A DNA stretch of 52,467 bases from Clostridia bacterium UC5.1-1D10 (GTDB lineage Bacteria; Bacillota; Clostridia; Lachnospirales; Anaerotignaceae), in the NCBI GenBank assembly GCA_001304995.1, contig BBZU01000019.1, positions 1-52,467 on the forward strand, read 5' to 3'. Of this stretch, positions 10,566-20,614 are shown piece by piece. Both the position numbers and the translations under genes were made by a program. Under the pieces are notes generated by a model. The model worked only from the letters and a program-made list of their open reading frames with translations. It did no database searches and had not been told where the DNA came from. The number at the start of each line of letters is the position of its first letter. The stretch's first letter is position 1.

Positions 10566-10594
10566 ATAATAACACACTTCTTTCCAGTTTGCAA
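10566..10594 (-). promoter_or_regulatory. Promoter of the vor operon
   Basis: TTGCAA and TATTAT separated by 17 bases on the minus strand, giving a leader of about 155 bases before the P-loop gene. Confidence 0.65.
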
Positions 10595-10599
10595 GAAAT

Positions 10600-10810
10600 T
10601 TAACATTTTTTTCGGGAAGCATCTAAAAAAACATAAAACCCTAGAAAAATGCTCCGTAATATAAGGCAATTTCCTATCTGTTTTCTTTACACATTTGTAA
10701 ACTATTTATATTTTTTCTCAAAAAGATACATTTTATTTATACCTTTTGCCATTTTGTCTTACATCACATTTGTTTTTCAGCTTTTTCGAACAATCGCCGC
10801 AAACGTAGAA
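10600..10810. other. AT-rich gap with no gene seen
   Basis: Very AT-rich sequence between the vor promoter and the glnN terminator. I see no start codon with a ribosome site leading to a convincing frame, no repeats and no recognisable RNA. Confidence 0.6.
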
Positions 10811-10853
10811 AACCTCACCTTTTTCTCTGCTTCAACAGGAAAAAGGTGAGGTT
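10811..10853 (-). terminator. Terminator after glnN
   Basis: A perfect 15-bp inverted repeat (AACCTCACCTTTTTC and complement) with a 13-base loop, then TTTTCT on the minus strand, 37 bases after the glnN stop. Confidence 0.7.
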
Positions 10854-10890
10854 TTAAACTTGGTTTATAAACTTGTCTTACAATATTACA

Positions 10891-12999
10891 TTAGATATTA
10901 TACAGCAATTCTCCGTATGTGGGGAAAGGCCATACATCTTCATCCACCAGCATTTCCAGTGCGTCTGCGGGAACGCGCAGTGCCTGCATAGCTTCGAACA
11001 CATAGTCACGGCAGAATACAGCCTGAGAGCGGCTGCTGCCTTTGAGCAGCTGTGCCTGCTCTGCCACTTCTTCCAAATGCTTCAGCGCCTTATGGAACTG
11101 GGCGATATTTTCATTGATTTCCTGAAGCAGTTCTTCCGCAACAGAAGTATCTCCGCCTACGGATTTGATGGCTGCCAAGGACTGTGCCACACTGCCTGCA
11201 TATTTCAGTACAGCGGGACGAATCTGTTTGGAAGCAATGTCGATCATAGTCTTTGCTTCAATATTAATCTGTTTGATATATGCTTCATAATTGATTTCCG
11301 CACGGGAATGGAGTTCCAGACGGCTCAATACATGATGACGTTCAAAAAGACTGATGGCTTTATCTGTAATCAGTGCAGGAATCGCATCAACGGTGTTGCT
11401 GATATTAGGCAGACCTCTGCGGGCAGCTTCCTGTTTCCATTCTTCGGAATAACCATTGCCGTCAAAAATAATCCGTTTATGGGCAATATATGTGTCACGA
11501 ATCAAATCGTGTACTGCTTCGTTAAAGTCTTCTGCTTTTTCCAGCTGATCCGCAAATTCCTTCAGTGCATCCGCTACGATGGTATTGAATACAAAGTTAG
11601 GGCCGGAAATAGAGCCAGAAGAAGGCGGCATACGGAATTCGAATTTATTCCCTGTAAACGCCAGAGGAGAAGTTCTGTTTCTGTCTGTGGCATCTCGGTT
11701 CAGATAAGGCAATGTGTTTACACCTACGCGCATTTTACCACCCTGCAAACTGCTGGTTGCTTCCCCATGTTCAATCTGGTCGAAAATATCCTGAAGCTGA
11801 TCCCCAAGGAAAATGGAAATGATGGCCGGAGGCGCTTCTGCCGCACCCAAACGATGATCATTGCCATGGCTGGCAGCAGACACACGTAGAATATCCGCAT
11901 ACTGATCCACACCTTTGATGATGGCTGTCAGGAAAATCAGGAACTGTGCGTTTTCGTGAGGTGTTTTACCAGGATCCAGCAGGTTCTGTCCATCATCGGT
12001 ACCCATAGACCAGTTGTTGTGTTTACCGCTGCCGTTGACACCGGCAAAGGGTTTTTCATGGAGCAGACAAGCCAAACCATGGTGGCTGGCAATACGTTTC
12101 ATAGCCTCCATAATCAGCTGGTTATGGTCTGTTGCTGTATTGCAGTCGCTGAAAATAGGCGCCAATTCATGCTGTGCAGGCGCTACTTCATTATGCTGTG
12201 TTTTTGCGGAAACACCCAGTTTCCACAATTCCACATTCAATTCATGCATAAAACAGGCAATTCTTTCTTTGATGCTGCCGAAATAATGGTCATCCAATTC
12301 CTGACCTTTTGGAGGCGCTGCACCAAACAATGTTCTGCCTGTAAAGATCAGGTCTTTTCTCTTATTATACAGTTCACGGTCAATGAGGAAATACTCCTGT
12401 TCTGCGCCGGCATATACGCTGATCTTTTTGGCTGTTGTGTTGCCGAACAGACGCAAGATACGCATAGCCTGGTTGCTGACTGCTTCCATGGAACGCAGCA
12501 AAGGTGTCTTTTTATCCAGCGCTTCCCCTGTATAGGAACAAAACGCTGTGGGGATGTATAATGTTACGCCGCCTGCATCCTCACGCAAAAATGCCGGAGA
12601 GGTACAGTCCCAAGCGGTATAACCTCTGGCTTCAAATGTTGCACGCAGCCCGCCAGAAGGGAAAGAAGACGCGTCTGATTCCCCTTTAATCAGTTCTTTA
12701 CCGGAAAATTCCATAATGGCTCTGCCATTGACAGGTGGTGCCAAAAAGGAATCATGTTTTTCCGCAGTGATGCCAGTCATAGGCTGGAACCAGTGGGTAT
12801 AGTGTGTTGCACCACGTTCGATTGCCCAATCTTTCATAGCATTGGCAATGATATCCGCAATGGAAGAATTCAGCATTTCGCCTCGTTCAATGGTTTTTTT
12901 CAGTTCTTCATACACGTGTTTTGGCAAGTGATCCCGCATCATGGAATCATTGAATACATTCATGCCAAAAATTTCTGGAATTGATACTTTTTCGTACAT
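10891..12999 (-). CDS. glnN: Type III glutamine synthetase
   Basis: ATP-dependent glutamate-ammonia ligase, 702 residues, the length of the GlnN (GSIII) class rather than the 440-residue GSI. The N-terminal beta-grasp region is followed by the catalytic domain with [32 protein letters not shown] and [11 protein letters not shown], which hold the metal and ATP ligands. The tail contains long helices typical of GSIII. It has its own promoter and terminator and is not next to GOGAT or a PII gene in this window. It is the ammonia assimilation enzyme here. Confidence 0.95.
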   Translation of the reverse strand: MYEKVSIPEIFGMNVFNDSMMRDHLPKHVYEELKKTIERGEMLNSSIADIIANAMKDWAIERGATHYTHWFQPMTGITAEKHDSFLAPPVNGRAIMEFSGKELIKGESDASSFPSGGLRATFEARGYTAWDCTSPAFLREDAGGVTLYIPTAFCSYTGEALDKKTPLLRSMEAVSNQAMRILRLFGNTTAKKISVYAGAEQEYFLIDRELYNKRKDLIFTGRTLFGAAPPKGQELDDHYFGSIKERIACFMHELNVELWKLGVSAKTQHNEVAPAQHELAPIFSDCNTATDHNQLIMEAMKRIASHHGLACLLHEKPFAGVNGSGKHNNWSMGTDDGQNLLDPGKTPHENAQFLIFLTAIIKGVDQYADILRVSAASHGNDHRLGAAEAPPAIISIFLGDQLQDIFDQIEHGEATSSLQGGKMRVGVNTLPYLNRDATDRNRTSPLAFTGNKFEFRMPPSSGSISGPNFVFNTIVADALKEFADQLEKAEDFNEAVHDLIRDTYIAHKRIIFDGNGYSEEWKQEAARRGLPNISNTVDAIPALITDKAISLFERHHVLSRLELHSRAEINYEAYIKQINIEAKTMIDIASKQIRPAVLKYAGSVAQSLAAIKSVGGDTSVAEELLQEINENIAQFHKALKHLEEVAEQAQLLKGSSRSQAVFCRDYVFEAMQALRVPADALEMLVDEDVWPFPTYGELLYNI

Positions 13000-13055
13000 A
13001 CGCCGTTACTTTCTCCTTCCATACAGTTGTATTTCCTTATAAGCATGATATTTAC

Positions 13056-13084
13056 ATTATACAAATCTGTTTTTCATTTTGCAA
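13056..13084 (-). promoter_or_regulatory. Promoter of glnN
   Basis: TTGCAA and TATAAT with a 17-base spacer, about 57 bases before the glnN start. No riboswitch or obvious operator is seen in the short leader. Confidence 0.75.
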
Positions 13085-13191
13085 CGATTTTACTTTTACT
13101 TCGTAAAAAACAGCGAAACCATCACCTTTTTCCCCTTCTGCTTCCATTTTTTCGTGATTTTTCCAATGTCCGCTTTTATTTTCTGTACAAA

Positions 13192-13231
13192 AATAAGAAC
13201 AGTATGGTTTTGTACCCACGCTGTTCTTATT
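13192..13231 (-). terminator. Terminator after the zinc-ribbon gene
   Basis: An 11-bp stem (AATAAGAACAG and complement) followed by a T run on the minus strand, 15 bases beyond the stop. Confidence 0.75.
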
Positions 13232-13246
13232 CTCCTTACACAGTTT

Positions 13247-13459
13247 TCAGCTTCCAATGAGGAAGTCCAGAATATTTGCACCTGTGGATGTTTCCGCCCG
13301 ATAAATTTCTGTATATCCGCATTTTTCACAGCTGATGGTAATGAATTTTTTATTTTGAATATCAAACAATTTTGCCATGGTGCCGCCAGTTGCCTGGAAC
13401 TGATCCTGCACAAATTCATGACATCCGCATTTTGGACAAACAAACTGCATTTTTTCCAT
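13247..13459 (-). CDS. Small zinc-ribbon protein
   Basis: A 70-residue protein with two CxxC knuckles: CPKCGC near residue 8 and CEKCGY near residue 44, predicted to bind one zinc ion. The intervening segment holds FDIQNKKFITIS and the C-terminus is hydrophobic (ANILDFLIGS). The start at 13459 follows AGGGGGAG. Similar short zinc-ribbon proteins of this layout are common and uncharacterised in Clostridia. It is monocistronic. Function is unknown, possibly nucleic-acid binding. Confidence 0.8.
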   Translation of the reverse strand: MEKMQFVCPKCGCHEFVQDQFQATGGTMAKLFDIQNKKFITISCEKCGYTEIYRAETSTGANILDFLIGS

Positions 13460-13490
13460 GTCTGCTCCCCCTTTTCCTCTATTTTTGTTT

Positions 13491-13519
13491 ATCATACAAA
13501 AAACAATCCAAAAGCACAA
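13491..13519 (-). promoter_or_regulatory. Probable promoter of the zinc-ribbon gene
   Basis: TTGTGC and TATGAT with a 17-base spacer lie about 32 bases before the start codon. The -35 is weak. Confidence 0.5.
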
Positions 13520-13587
13520 TAGCCTTTTCTCTATCTTAAGAAATTTGTCATGCTTATGCCAAACTTTCTTTTTCCCATATTTCCCTC

Positions 13588-13616
13588 TTGAACAAGAACA
13601 CATGTTCGTATATAAT
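13588..13616 (+). promoter_or_regulatory. Promoter with embedded LexA (SOS) box
   Basis: TTGAAC and TATAAT are 17 bases apart. The spacer contains AGAACACATGTTCG at 13595-13608, which matches the Gram-positive LexA/DinR box (GAAC-N4-GTTC core). A repressor here would block RNA polymerase, so the downstream gene should be DNA-damage inducible. Confidence 0.8.
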
Positions 13617-13643
13617 AAAGATAATAAAACTGGAGGGATTGCC

Positions 13644-13904
13644 ATGAAGCTTTTGAATAAACAAATTGATATGATTTCCTGGACTTCGAAAGAAGGTGTC
13701 GTCACGCCTGTGCGCTTTCGCATGGAAGAAGACGGAAAATCCATTGTCATCCGTATCGGGCGGATCTTACAGACAGAAAAAAATATGTTCGGCGGCACTC
13801 CCACCCTTTCTTTTCGCTGTGCCAGCGAGATTTGCGGACAGGAGCGCATTTATGAAGTCACTTATAACAGTGGCAGTCAGAAATGGCTTCTGAAGAAATA
13901 CTGA
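13644..13904 (+). CDS. Small SOS-regulated protein of unknown function
   Basis: An 86-residue soluble protein on the plus strand, start behind TGGAGGG. The N-terminus (KLLNKQIDMISWT, then VTPVRFRMEEDG) and the centre (LSFRCASEICGQERIYEV) recall a small conserved Clostridia family that I associate with SOS genes such as dinB; I cannot verify the family name. There is no signal peptide or membrane segment. The LexA box in its promoter is the best functional clue, pointing to a role in DNA-damage response. It is transcribed opposite to its neighbours. Confidence 0.75.
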   Translation: MKLLNKQIDMISWTSKEGVVTPVRFRMEEDGKSIVIRIGRILQTEKNMFGGTPTLSFRCASEICGQERIYEVTYNSGSQKWLLKKY

Positions 13905-13920
13905 ATATCCCGCAAATAAA

Positions 13921-13963
13921 AAAGCACGAATTTTTCTGAAAATCATAGAAATTCGTGCTCTTT
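13921..13963. terminator. Bidirectional terminator
   Basis: A stem of AGCACGAAT and its complement, with A-rich and T-rich flanks on both sides, lies between the converging SOS-type gene and the next minus-strand gene. Confidence 0.75.
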
Positions 13964-13989
13964 GTTTTTGTATGAAATGCGTTTCTTCC

Positions 13990-14283
13990 TCAGTAAATAA
14001 ATTCTTTCTCAGAAATATAGTCATCCCCCAGTTCTGCCAATTCCATAGGAAATGCGTCTCCCTGACACAATTTCTGTAAAAAAACTTCCATTTCTTCCTG
14101 TCTGTCAGACAGACCGGAAACTTCTTCCCGTTCCAGTACCTGTCCGCCACTGATCTTGTCAATGGCAACACCGTACACATTTTCTCCCTTGGGAACGGGA
14201 TGCACCAGCAAGAAATACCGCAATGTAAATTTTTGATTCTTTTCATCTGCAATCTGTTTTTCCCATAACATGCGCCGTTCCAT
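13990..14283 (-). CDS. Conserved hypothetical protein (DUF6514-like)
   Basis: A 97-residue soluble protein with no signal peptide. It contains FTLRYFLLVHPVPKGENVYGVAI and an acidic C-terminus. The start at 14283 follows GGAAGGGGCGAG; an in-frame ATG six codons upstream is badly placed. It resembles a small family found near spo0A in Clostridia that I believe is DUF6514, but this is from memory. It lies directly downstream of spo0A. No function is proposed. Confidence 0.6.
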   Translation of the reverse strand: MERRMLWEKQIADEKNQKFTLRYFLLVHPVPKGENVYGVAIDKISGGQVLEREEVSGLSDRQEEMEVFLQKLCQGDAFPMELAELGDDYISEKEFIY

Positions 14284-14399
14284 TATACTCGCCCCTTCCA
14301 CAATGATTCTTTAAACAGATTATAGAAATCATTATGTAAAAAAGCTATAAAAATTCCGTTAATAATACGGATTATCACACTCTTTACGTTTTCTTTATA

Positions 14400-15284
14400 T
14401 CAGGAAAACAAAAGCAATTTATCTTCTGCGTGCAATTCCGAACTTTCTTTCGCTCTTGATGCCTCATTTCGATAAGAAACCATCTGATAAGACTGTCCAT
14501 AACGCATACGGAAATATTCTGCCAAAATGGCAATAAACTGACCATTTGTAGGCTTTTCGATCATATGATAGCCGGATATTTCAAAATATACCTGCCTGCC
14601 GTTTTTCTTCCATGCACTCTCCACCGCATGACGAATAGCCCGTTCCACTTTGCTGGCAGAAGTATGATACATCCGCGCAATATCAGGATACAATCCTTTG
14701 GTGATGCCGATCATCACTTCCGCATCTTCCACTGCCATCATCACCGCCTGTCGGATGAAATGATACCCTTTGATGCTGGCAGGTACCCCCATGCGGCTGA
14801 GCAGGGAAGAAATTTCTGCCTCCAGAGCGGATACCCGCTGATGTTCCGGAACAGGTTCTTCTCGCTGTGTTGTCCAAATCTTCTCTTTACCTTCATAAGG
14901 ACGCATAGGCTCTGTCAATTGATGAATCCGTTCCAAAAGCAATTCTCCCTGTATAGGCTTTGCCATGTAATAATCCGCGCCCATGGCAACTGCGCGGCGT
15001 ACCACTGTATCGCTGTCAATGGCAGAAATCATAATGCATACGCATTCTTTTTTCTGCTCTTTCATCTGTTCCAGAACCCAGACGCCATCCTTTTCCCCCA
15101 AAATGACATCCATCAGCAGTACATCCGGCGCATTTTCCTGTACCATACGAAAGACTGCCGGGCCATTATCAGCCATACCTACGACTATCATGTCACCGCG
15201 TCGCTCCAGACAAAGCTTCAGCTTTTGCAGATAGAACAGATCCCGATCTGCAATGACCACCCGTATTTTATTCCTTACTTGCAT
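14400..15284 (-). CDS. spo0A: Stage 0 sporulation protein A
   Basis: Master response regulator of sporulation, 294 residues. The receiver domain starts with IRVVIADRD (acidic pocket), has the phosphoacceptor Asp in DVLLMDVILG and the conserved Lys in YYMAKPIQG. A linker follows, then the Spo0A DNA-binding domain with the recognition region GLYPDIARMYHTSASKVERAIRHAVE split over its helix-turn-helix. The start at 15284 is chosen because it begins at the receiver fold and has GGGGG upstream. It binds 0A boxes (TGTCGAA). The usual partner spoIVB is about 1.6 kb upstream, with two other genes in between. Confidence 0.96.
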   Translation of the reverse strand: MQVRNKIRVVIADRDLFYLQKLKLCLERRGDMIVVGMADNGPAVFRMVQENAPDVLLMDVILGEKDGVWVLEQMKEQKKECVCIMISAIDSDTVVRRAVAMGADYYMAKPIQGELLLERIHQLTEPMRPYEGKEKIWTTQREEPVPEHQRVSALEAEISSLLSRMGVPASIKGYHFIRQAVMMAVEDAEVMIGITKGLYPDIARMYHTSASKVERAIRHAVESAWKKNGRQVYFEISGYHMIEKPTNGQFIAILAEYFRMRYGQSYQMVSYRNEASRAKESSELHAEDKLLLFS

Positions 15285-15344
15285 AAAAATAAAACCCCCA
15301 TTTTCTCCTTGTGTTTTTTCGGAAACTTCCCCTTGCGTAAGCCT

Positions 15345-15350
15345 ATTATA
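15345..15350 (-). promoter_or_regulatory. Possible -10 of the spo0A promoter
   Basis: TATAAT lies 61 bases before the spo0A start, with only a weak TGGATG at the -35 position. A TTTGTCAAAA sequence on the minus strand near 15408-15417 resembles a 0A box with one mismatch, so autoregulation is possible. Confidence 0.4.
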
Positions 15351-15522
15351 ACGCGGGTATCTGTTTCCATCCATACACCCCTGCCAAATTGCTGATTCCC
15401 TTTCATTTTTGACAAAGGATACCGCGAAAAATGTTATTCAGGCAAAAAATATGGCATTTCATGACGCAATCCGCATCCCCTTCTCCTATGAGATATCATT
15501 TCACGCTTTTCCAACAATAAAA

Positions 15523-15560
15523 AAAGACATGATGCCTGTCATAACAGGTATCATGTCTTT
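15523..15560 (-). terminator. Terminator after the cyclase-family gene
   Basis: A 17-bp stem (AAAGACATGATRCCTGT and complement, one wobble pair) followed by TTTTTTT on the minus strand. Confidence 0.85.
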
Positions 15561-15574
15561 CATATTCTAAAAAA

Positions 15575-16306
15575 TCAATCTTTCGGGCAGATTGCAATAC
15601 ATCTTGCAGTAAAACCAGCCGCGTTTTTCGCTTTGGGGAAACCACAGAAAATCAGAGAACCTACGGGAGGTACTTCAGACAGGTTATTCATCAGTTCCAC
15701 CTGATAACGATTCTGTTCCAGCACATAAATTTCGCACAGGAATCCTTTTTCTCTGGCATTTGTTGCGGAATCTGTATCCGCAGGTTCGTGACCGATGGCT
15801 GCAACATTGCGTGTTTCCACCAGATACTTCAGCGCTTCCATGCTCCAGCCGGGATAATGACGATTGCCTTCGTCATCATAGTTGTTCATATCTTCCCGTT
15901 TAGACCAGTCTGTGCGTACTGCTACAAAGGAACCGGCAGGAATTTCGCCGTAAGTTTTTTCCCATTCCTGAATATCCTCAACAGTTGTCACATAGTCCCA
16001 GTTATCCGCTACCTTTGCAGATACATCAATGACGCACAGAGGCAGAATCATTTCTTCCACAGCAATATCCTGCAGTTCTCTGCCGCCGGGAATGAAGTGT
16101 ACAGGTGCGTCTACATGTGTGCCATACTGGCTCACCAGACGGAATTCATGGGTACGGAATCCAACGGGATAGTCAAACAGGCGCAGTACGTCCATAGCAG
16201 GAAAACCTGCCCAGTGCGGTGTTTCAGGAGAAAGTTCGTGTGTCAAATCCACAAATCTGTAATTTTCTTTCCAATCTGCGTACTGCTCCCACAATTTCTT
16301 GTTCAT
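15575..16306 (-). CDS. Cyclase family protein (kynurenine formamidase-like hydrolase)
   Basis: A 243-residue metal-dependent hydrolase of the cyclase/KynB family. The N-terminus has VDLTHELSPETPHWAG, and the metal-binding motif GTHVDAPVHF (HxGTHxDxPxHF type) is near residue 63-72. IGHEPADTDSA supplies further active-site residues. Family members hydrolyse N-formylkynurenine or related amides, but many have other substrates, and no tryptophan-catabolism genes are in the window. It sits between spoIVB and spo0A, an unusual place. Confidence 0.85.
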   Translation of the reverse strand: MNKKLWEQYADWKENYRFVDLTHELSPETPHWAGFPAMDVLRLFDYPVGFRTHEFRLVSQYGTHVDAPVHFIPGGRELQDIAVEEMILPLCVIDVSAKVADNWDYVTTVEDIQEWEKTYGEIPAGSFVAVRTDWSKREDMNNYDDEGNRHYPGWSMEALKYLVETRNVAAIGHEPADTDSATNAREKGFLCEIYVLEQNRYQVELMNNLSEVPPVGSLIFCGFPKAKNAAGFTARCIAICPKD

Positions 16307-16457
16307 CTTTCATCTTCCCTTCTGCATTTTATATTCTCCATTGTCAGTAAAAAACAGTGGTCTTGTCCCAGACAATCCTCTTTCATTTAATATTCCCCAC
16401 GCAAGGGAAATTCCCTCTTTTTTCCCAGCAGGTTTCTGATTTTTTCACGGAAATAGT

Positions 16458-16865
16458 TTATTTGTTTTTCTTTTCCAAAAATTTTTTCATAGTCCATATA
16501 AGCCAAAGATAATACGCTGCTGCCCCAATCAGAAAACACAATCCCAGCCAAATCTGTGTTGGAATGAAATAGATGCAGACAATACCGATACAATATAAAA
16601 TCACTGTGCCATAAGGCATCACTTTTCCAAATTTTCCAAATAATTCACTATACATTTCTCTGGATATCTGTACCTGCGCAGCTTCCTGCGCACTGCCCTT
16701 TTCCGTTAAAGCGATACTTAATCCCTGCTTTGTCAAAATTGCAAAGATAATCATCCAGACAATGCCCAGTGTATCCCCTTGCAAAAATCTACCTCCAAAA
16801 TAAACGATTCCTCCAAATCCAATAATTAAAGTAAGAAATAAAACTTTTCGATGATATACCTTCAT
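16458..16865 (-). CDS. Small membrane protein, four predicted helices
   Basis: A 135-residue protein with hydrophobic segments at about 7-27, 33-53, 82-101 and 104-125, and a Lys-rich C-terminus. I do not recognise the family. It starts 13 bases after the spoIVB stop with GAGGGA upstream, so it is probably cotranscribed with spoIVB. Confidence 0.65.
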   Translation of the reverse strand: MKVYHRKVLFLTLIIGFGGIVYFGGRFLQGDTLGIVWMIIFAILTKQGLSIALTEKGSAQEAAQVQISREMYSELFGKFGKVMPYGTVILYCIGIVCIYFIPTQIWLGLCFLIGAAAYYLWLIWTMKKFLEKKNK

Positions 16866-16877
16866 ATGGATCTTCCC

Positions 16878-18238
16878 TCAGACCAGTTTTCTCCTTGCCC
16901 CTATGTAATAAAAGTATAGCATGGTTCCCTGATAAAATCCAGAAAAGCCCGTACCTGTCGGTACGGACTCTTCTGCCTCTGCTGCTTCCAGCATATTCTC
17001 AATAAAAATACCATAGCCCCTTGTAGGGTCATTGACAAACACATGGGTCACTGCACCTACAAGTTTTCCATTCTGCAAAATGGGACTGCCGCTCATCCCT
17101 TGGACAATCCCTCCTGTTTTTTCCAACAAATCAGGGTCTGTCACATGAATGACCATGCCTTTGCTGCTTTCTTTTCCAAAACGGTGTACCTGCTCAATTT
17201 CCACATCATATGCCTCTACCGCATCTCCCGCAATATTGGAAAGAATCTGCGCCTTACCCTCTTGAATCTCATCCTGAAGGGCAATAGGATAGCTTTCACC
17301 GGTAAAGGCCGAGGTATCCGCGGTACCATAAATGCCTACTTCCGTATTTTTTCAATATTCCCCAGTACCTCGTCCACCTCAATGATGCCGTTCAATTCCC
17401 CTGGTTCTCCTTTTTGTCCTTTCACGATCTCCGTCAAATGGGAAGATGTGATATGCCCTTGTTTTAAGGACATCAAACCGCCTGTGTCCACATCATAAAT
17501 CCCATGCCCCAGTGCACCGAAGCGGTCTGTGGTTTCGTCAAAAAAGGTAACCGTGCCAATACCCTGAATGCTGTCCCGAATCCAGATGCCCAATTTATAG
17601 GCTCCATCCGCAGGACTGTACACAGGTGTTACCTCTGCTTTTTGTTCCACGCCATCCCGCACAAAAGCTACTTGTACCGGTGCACCGTCATGGCTGCCTA
17701 CTGCCTCCAGAAAAGCTTCTTTATTGGGCATTGCTTTACCATCCACAGACTGAATCAAATCTCCCCGTTTGCAAGATACCTTTGCAGGGCTCTGTTTTGT
17801 TTCCTTCCGCATCCTCTACAAAACCGGTTCCCAGCACCAACAAGCCATCTGTGTCCATCTGCACACCAACAGTACGCCCGCAGGGAATGAGTCTTGTATC
17901 TGGCAGCACATTGGCTGAAACGGTTTTCACAGGCACTTTATCAAAAAGATAAAAGGTCACTTCCGTACTTCCCGCCTCATGGGCTTCCGCAGATACTTCC
18001 GTTCCCAAGGACAAATGAAAATTATCTGCCGTAGCTTTGCCGAAATGCCCAACACTTCCACACTTTCTTCTGTTTTCACAGAAACCGGCAGACGCAGATC
18101 GTAGGCTGTTGTCCGCCCTGCCATCAGTGTCATATCGTCCGGCAGCAAAAAACGTATGAGCCCCCAGCAAAAGAGCACTGCTGCCACAACCCAAAGCGTC
18201 AGGCATTTCCATCGGCATTTTCCTGCGTTTCCTTCCAT
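16878..18238 (-). CDS. spoIVB: SpoIVB peptidase, S55 family (three frameshifts)
   Basis: A signalling serine protease made in the forespore that triggers pro-sigma-K processing. The N-terminus has a membrane anchor (LTLWVVAAVLFCWGLIRFLL). A PDZ domain follows (SPAK then RGDLIQSVDGK), then the S55 domain with GMSGSPILQNGKLVGAVTHV holding the catalytic Ser. The start at 18238 follows GGGAGG. Breaks occur at 18036-18038 (one A missing), 17795-17798 (one A extra) and 17347-17352 (one A missing). Corrected length is about 453 residues. Three breaks in 1.3 kb could mean a pseudogene, but the error pattern elsewhere argues for miscalled bases. Confidence 0.9.
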
Positions 18239-18264
18239 AAAAAAGCCTCCCGCATTGTTTTTTT

Positions 18265-18280
18265 GAAACAAGCTTGTTTC
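18265..18280. promoter_or_regulatory. Perfect 16-bp palindrome upstream of spoIVB
   Basis: GAAACAAGCTTGTTTC flanked by runs of six and seven T/A lies just before the spoIVB ribosome site. It has no loop, so it is better read as a protein-binding site than as a hairpin. Confidence 0.4.
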
Positions 18281-18366
18281 TTTTTTATGATTGCCAGTGA
18301 AAAGCATCCTATACAGGGAAAGAAAATACAGTTTTATTTATGTTTGCTAAAAACATGGTTGTATCA

Positions 18367-18395
18367 TTACAAAATTGTTTAAATGACTATATTAT
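18367..18395 (+). promoter_or_regulatory. Promoter of the plus-strand orphan gene
   Basis: TTACAA and TATTAT with a 17-base spacer, 64 bases before the start codon. Confidence 0.5.
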
Positions 18396-18459
18396 GATAT
18401 TGTGCGATAACAGATTCTCAATTATGTGTTAACATAAAAAGAAAAAGGTAGGCGATTTT

Positions 18460-19192
18460 ATGAGTATGAAAAAAACAATCGAAGCAGATTATTTTCTATC
18501 CCCCCCGTTGTCCGGTCTAAAACTACTTCAGAAATTCTCTATTTTGCTTATAATTTCTGTCATATTGAATCAATTTTCCGATTTTACAATTCCAAGTGAG
18601 CTAGACAATCCCATGATTGCAAACTTACATTTCCTTATACAATGCTTCTTAAAGCAAAGCACAATTCTCCTATCAATAGCAACTGGCTTATTCAGTAGTT
18701 TCCTGTTAGGAACTCATTTACAACACAAAGACAGTTACTTATTCTTTCGTAGCTTTCATCAAGATACACTCAATCAATGCTTAGATACTTTGTTTTATTT
18801 TTTTCAAGAATATGATATGCTAATTTTCAAAAATTCAAAAAGAAAATCTTACAAAATAGGAGCAAACAGAAATACTGAATCGCATTTTGATATCCTTTGC
18901 TCAACTGTATAAAACCATGGAAAAATATAGTTATCGGTTTGCATCTCAATATTTAGTTCTTGATATTTATACAGAACTACAAGAAATCTATAATTTTTCC
19001 AGAGAGATAACCCTTGCGATTCCACTTTCTTCTATTGATACCATTGCAGAAAATGGAAACTCTACTTTTTTTAACAATATTTTTTATTTATATCAATGTA
19101 AAAATAACGAGTACAGACAAATATATGATAAAATCCTGAAAATACAAACAGATTATACCAATCAAATTCATAAAGTATATGCAAATTCATAA
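18460..19192 (+). CDS. AT-rich orphan membrane protein (one frameshift)
   Basis: I do not recognise this gene. It encodes about 243 residues once one base is removed between about 18862 and 18900, where the first frame ends (stop at 18910) and the second is open. Two hydrophobic segments are seen near residues 27-45 and 62-84, followed by a polar, helix-rich cytoplasmic part with many Lys, Asn, Ile and Tyr. Base composition is clearly more AT-rich than the neighbours, and the orientation is opposite to them, both suggesting recent acquisition. It has its own promoter and shares a bidirectional terminator with eno. Confidence 0.6.
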
Positions 19193-19214
19193 AATATCTT
19201 TATATAATCATACA

Positions 19215-19248
19215 AAAAAGAGAAAGTCCATAAGGACTTTCTCTTTTT
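19215..19248. terminator. Bidirectional terminator between orphan gene and eno
   Basis: A perfect 15-bp stem (AAAAAGAGAAAGTCC) with an ATAA loop and A/T tails on both strands. Confidence 0.9.
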
Positions 19249-19259
19249 ATATACAAATC

Positions 19260-20588
<1,329 letters not shown>

Positions 20589-20614
20589 TTAAAAATACCT
20601 ATTGGTTGTTTCTC

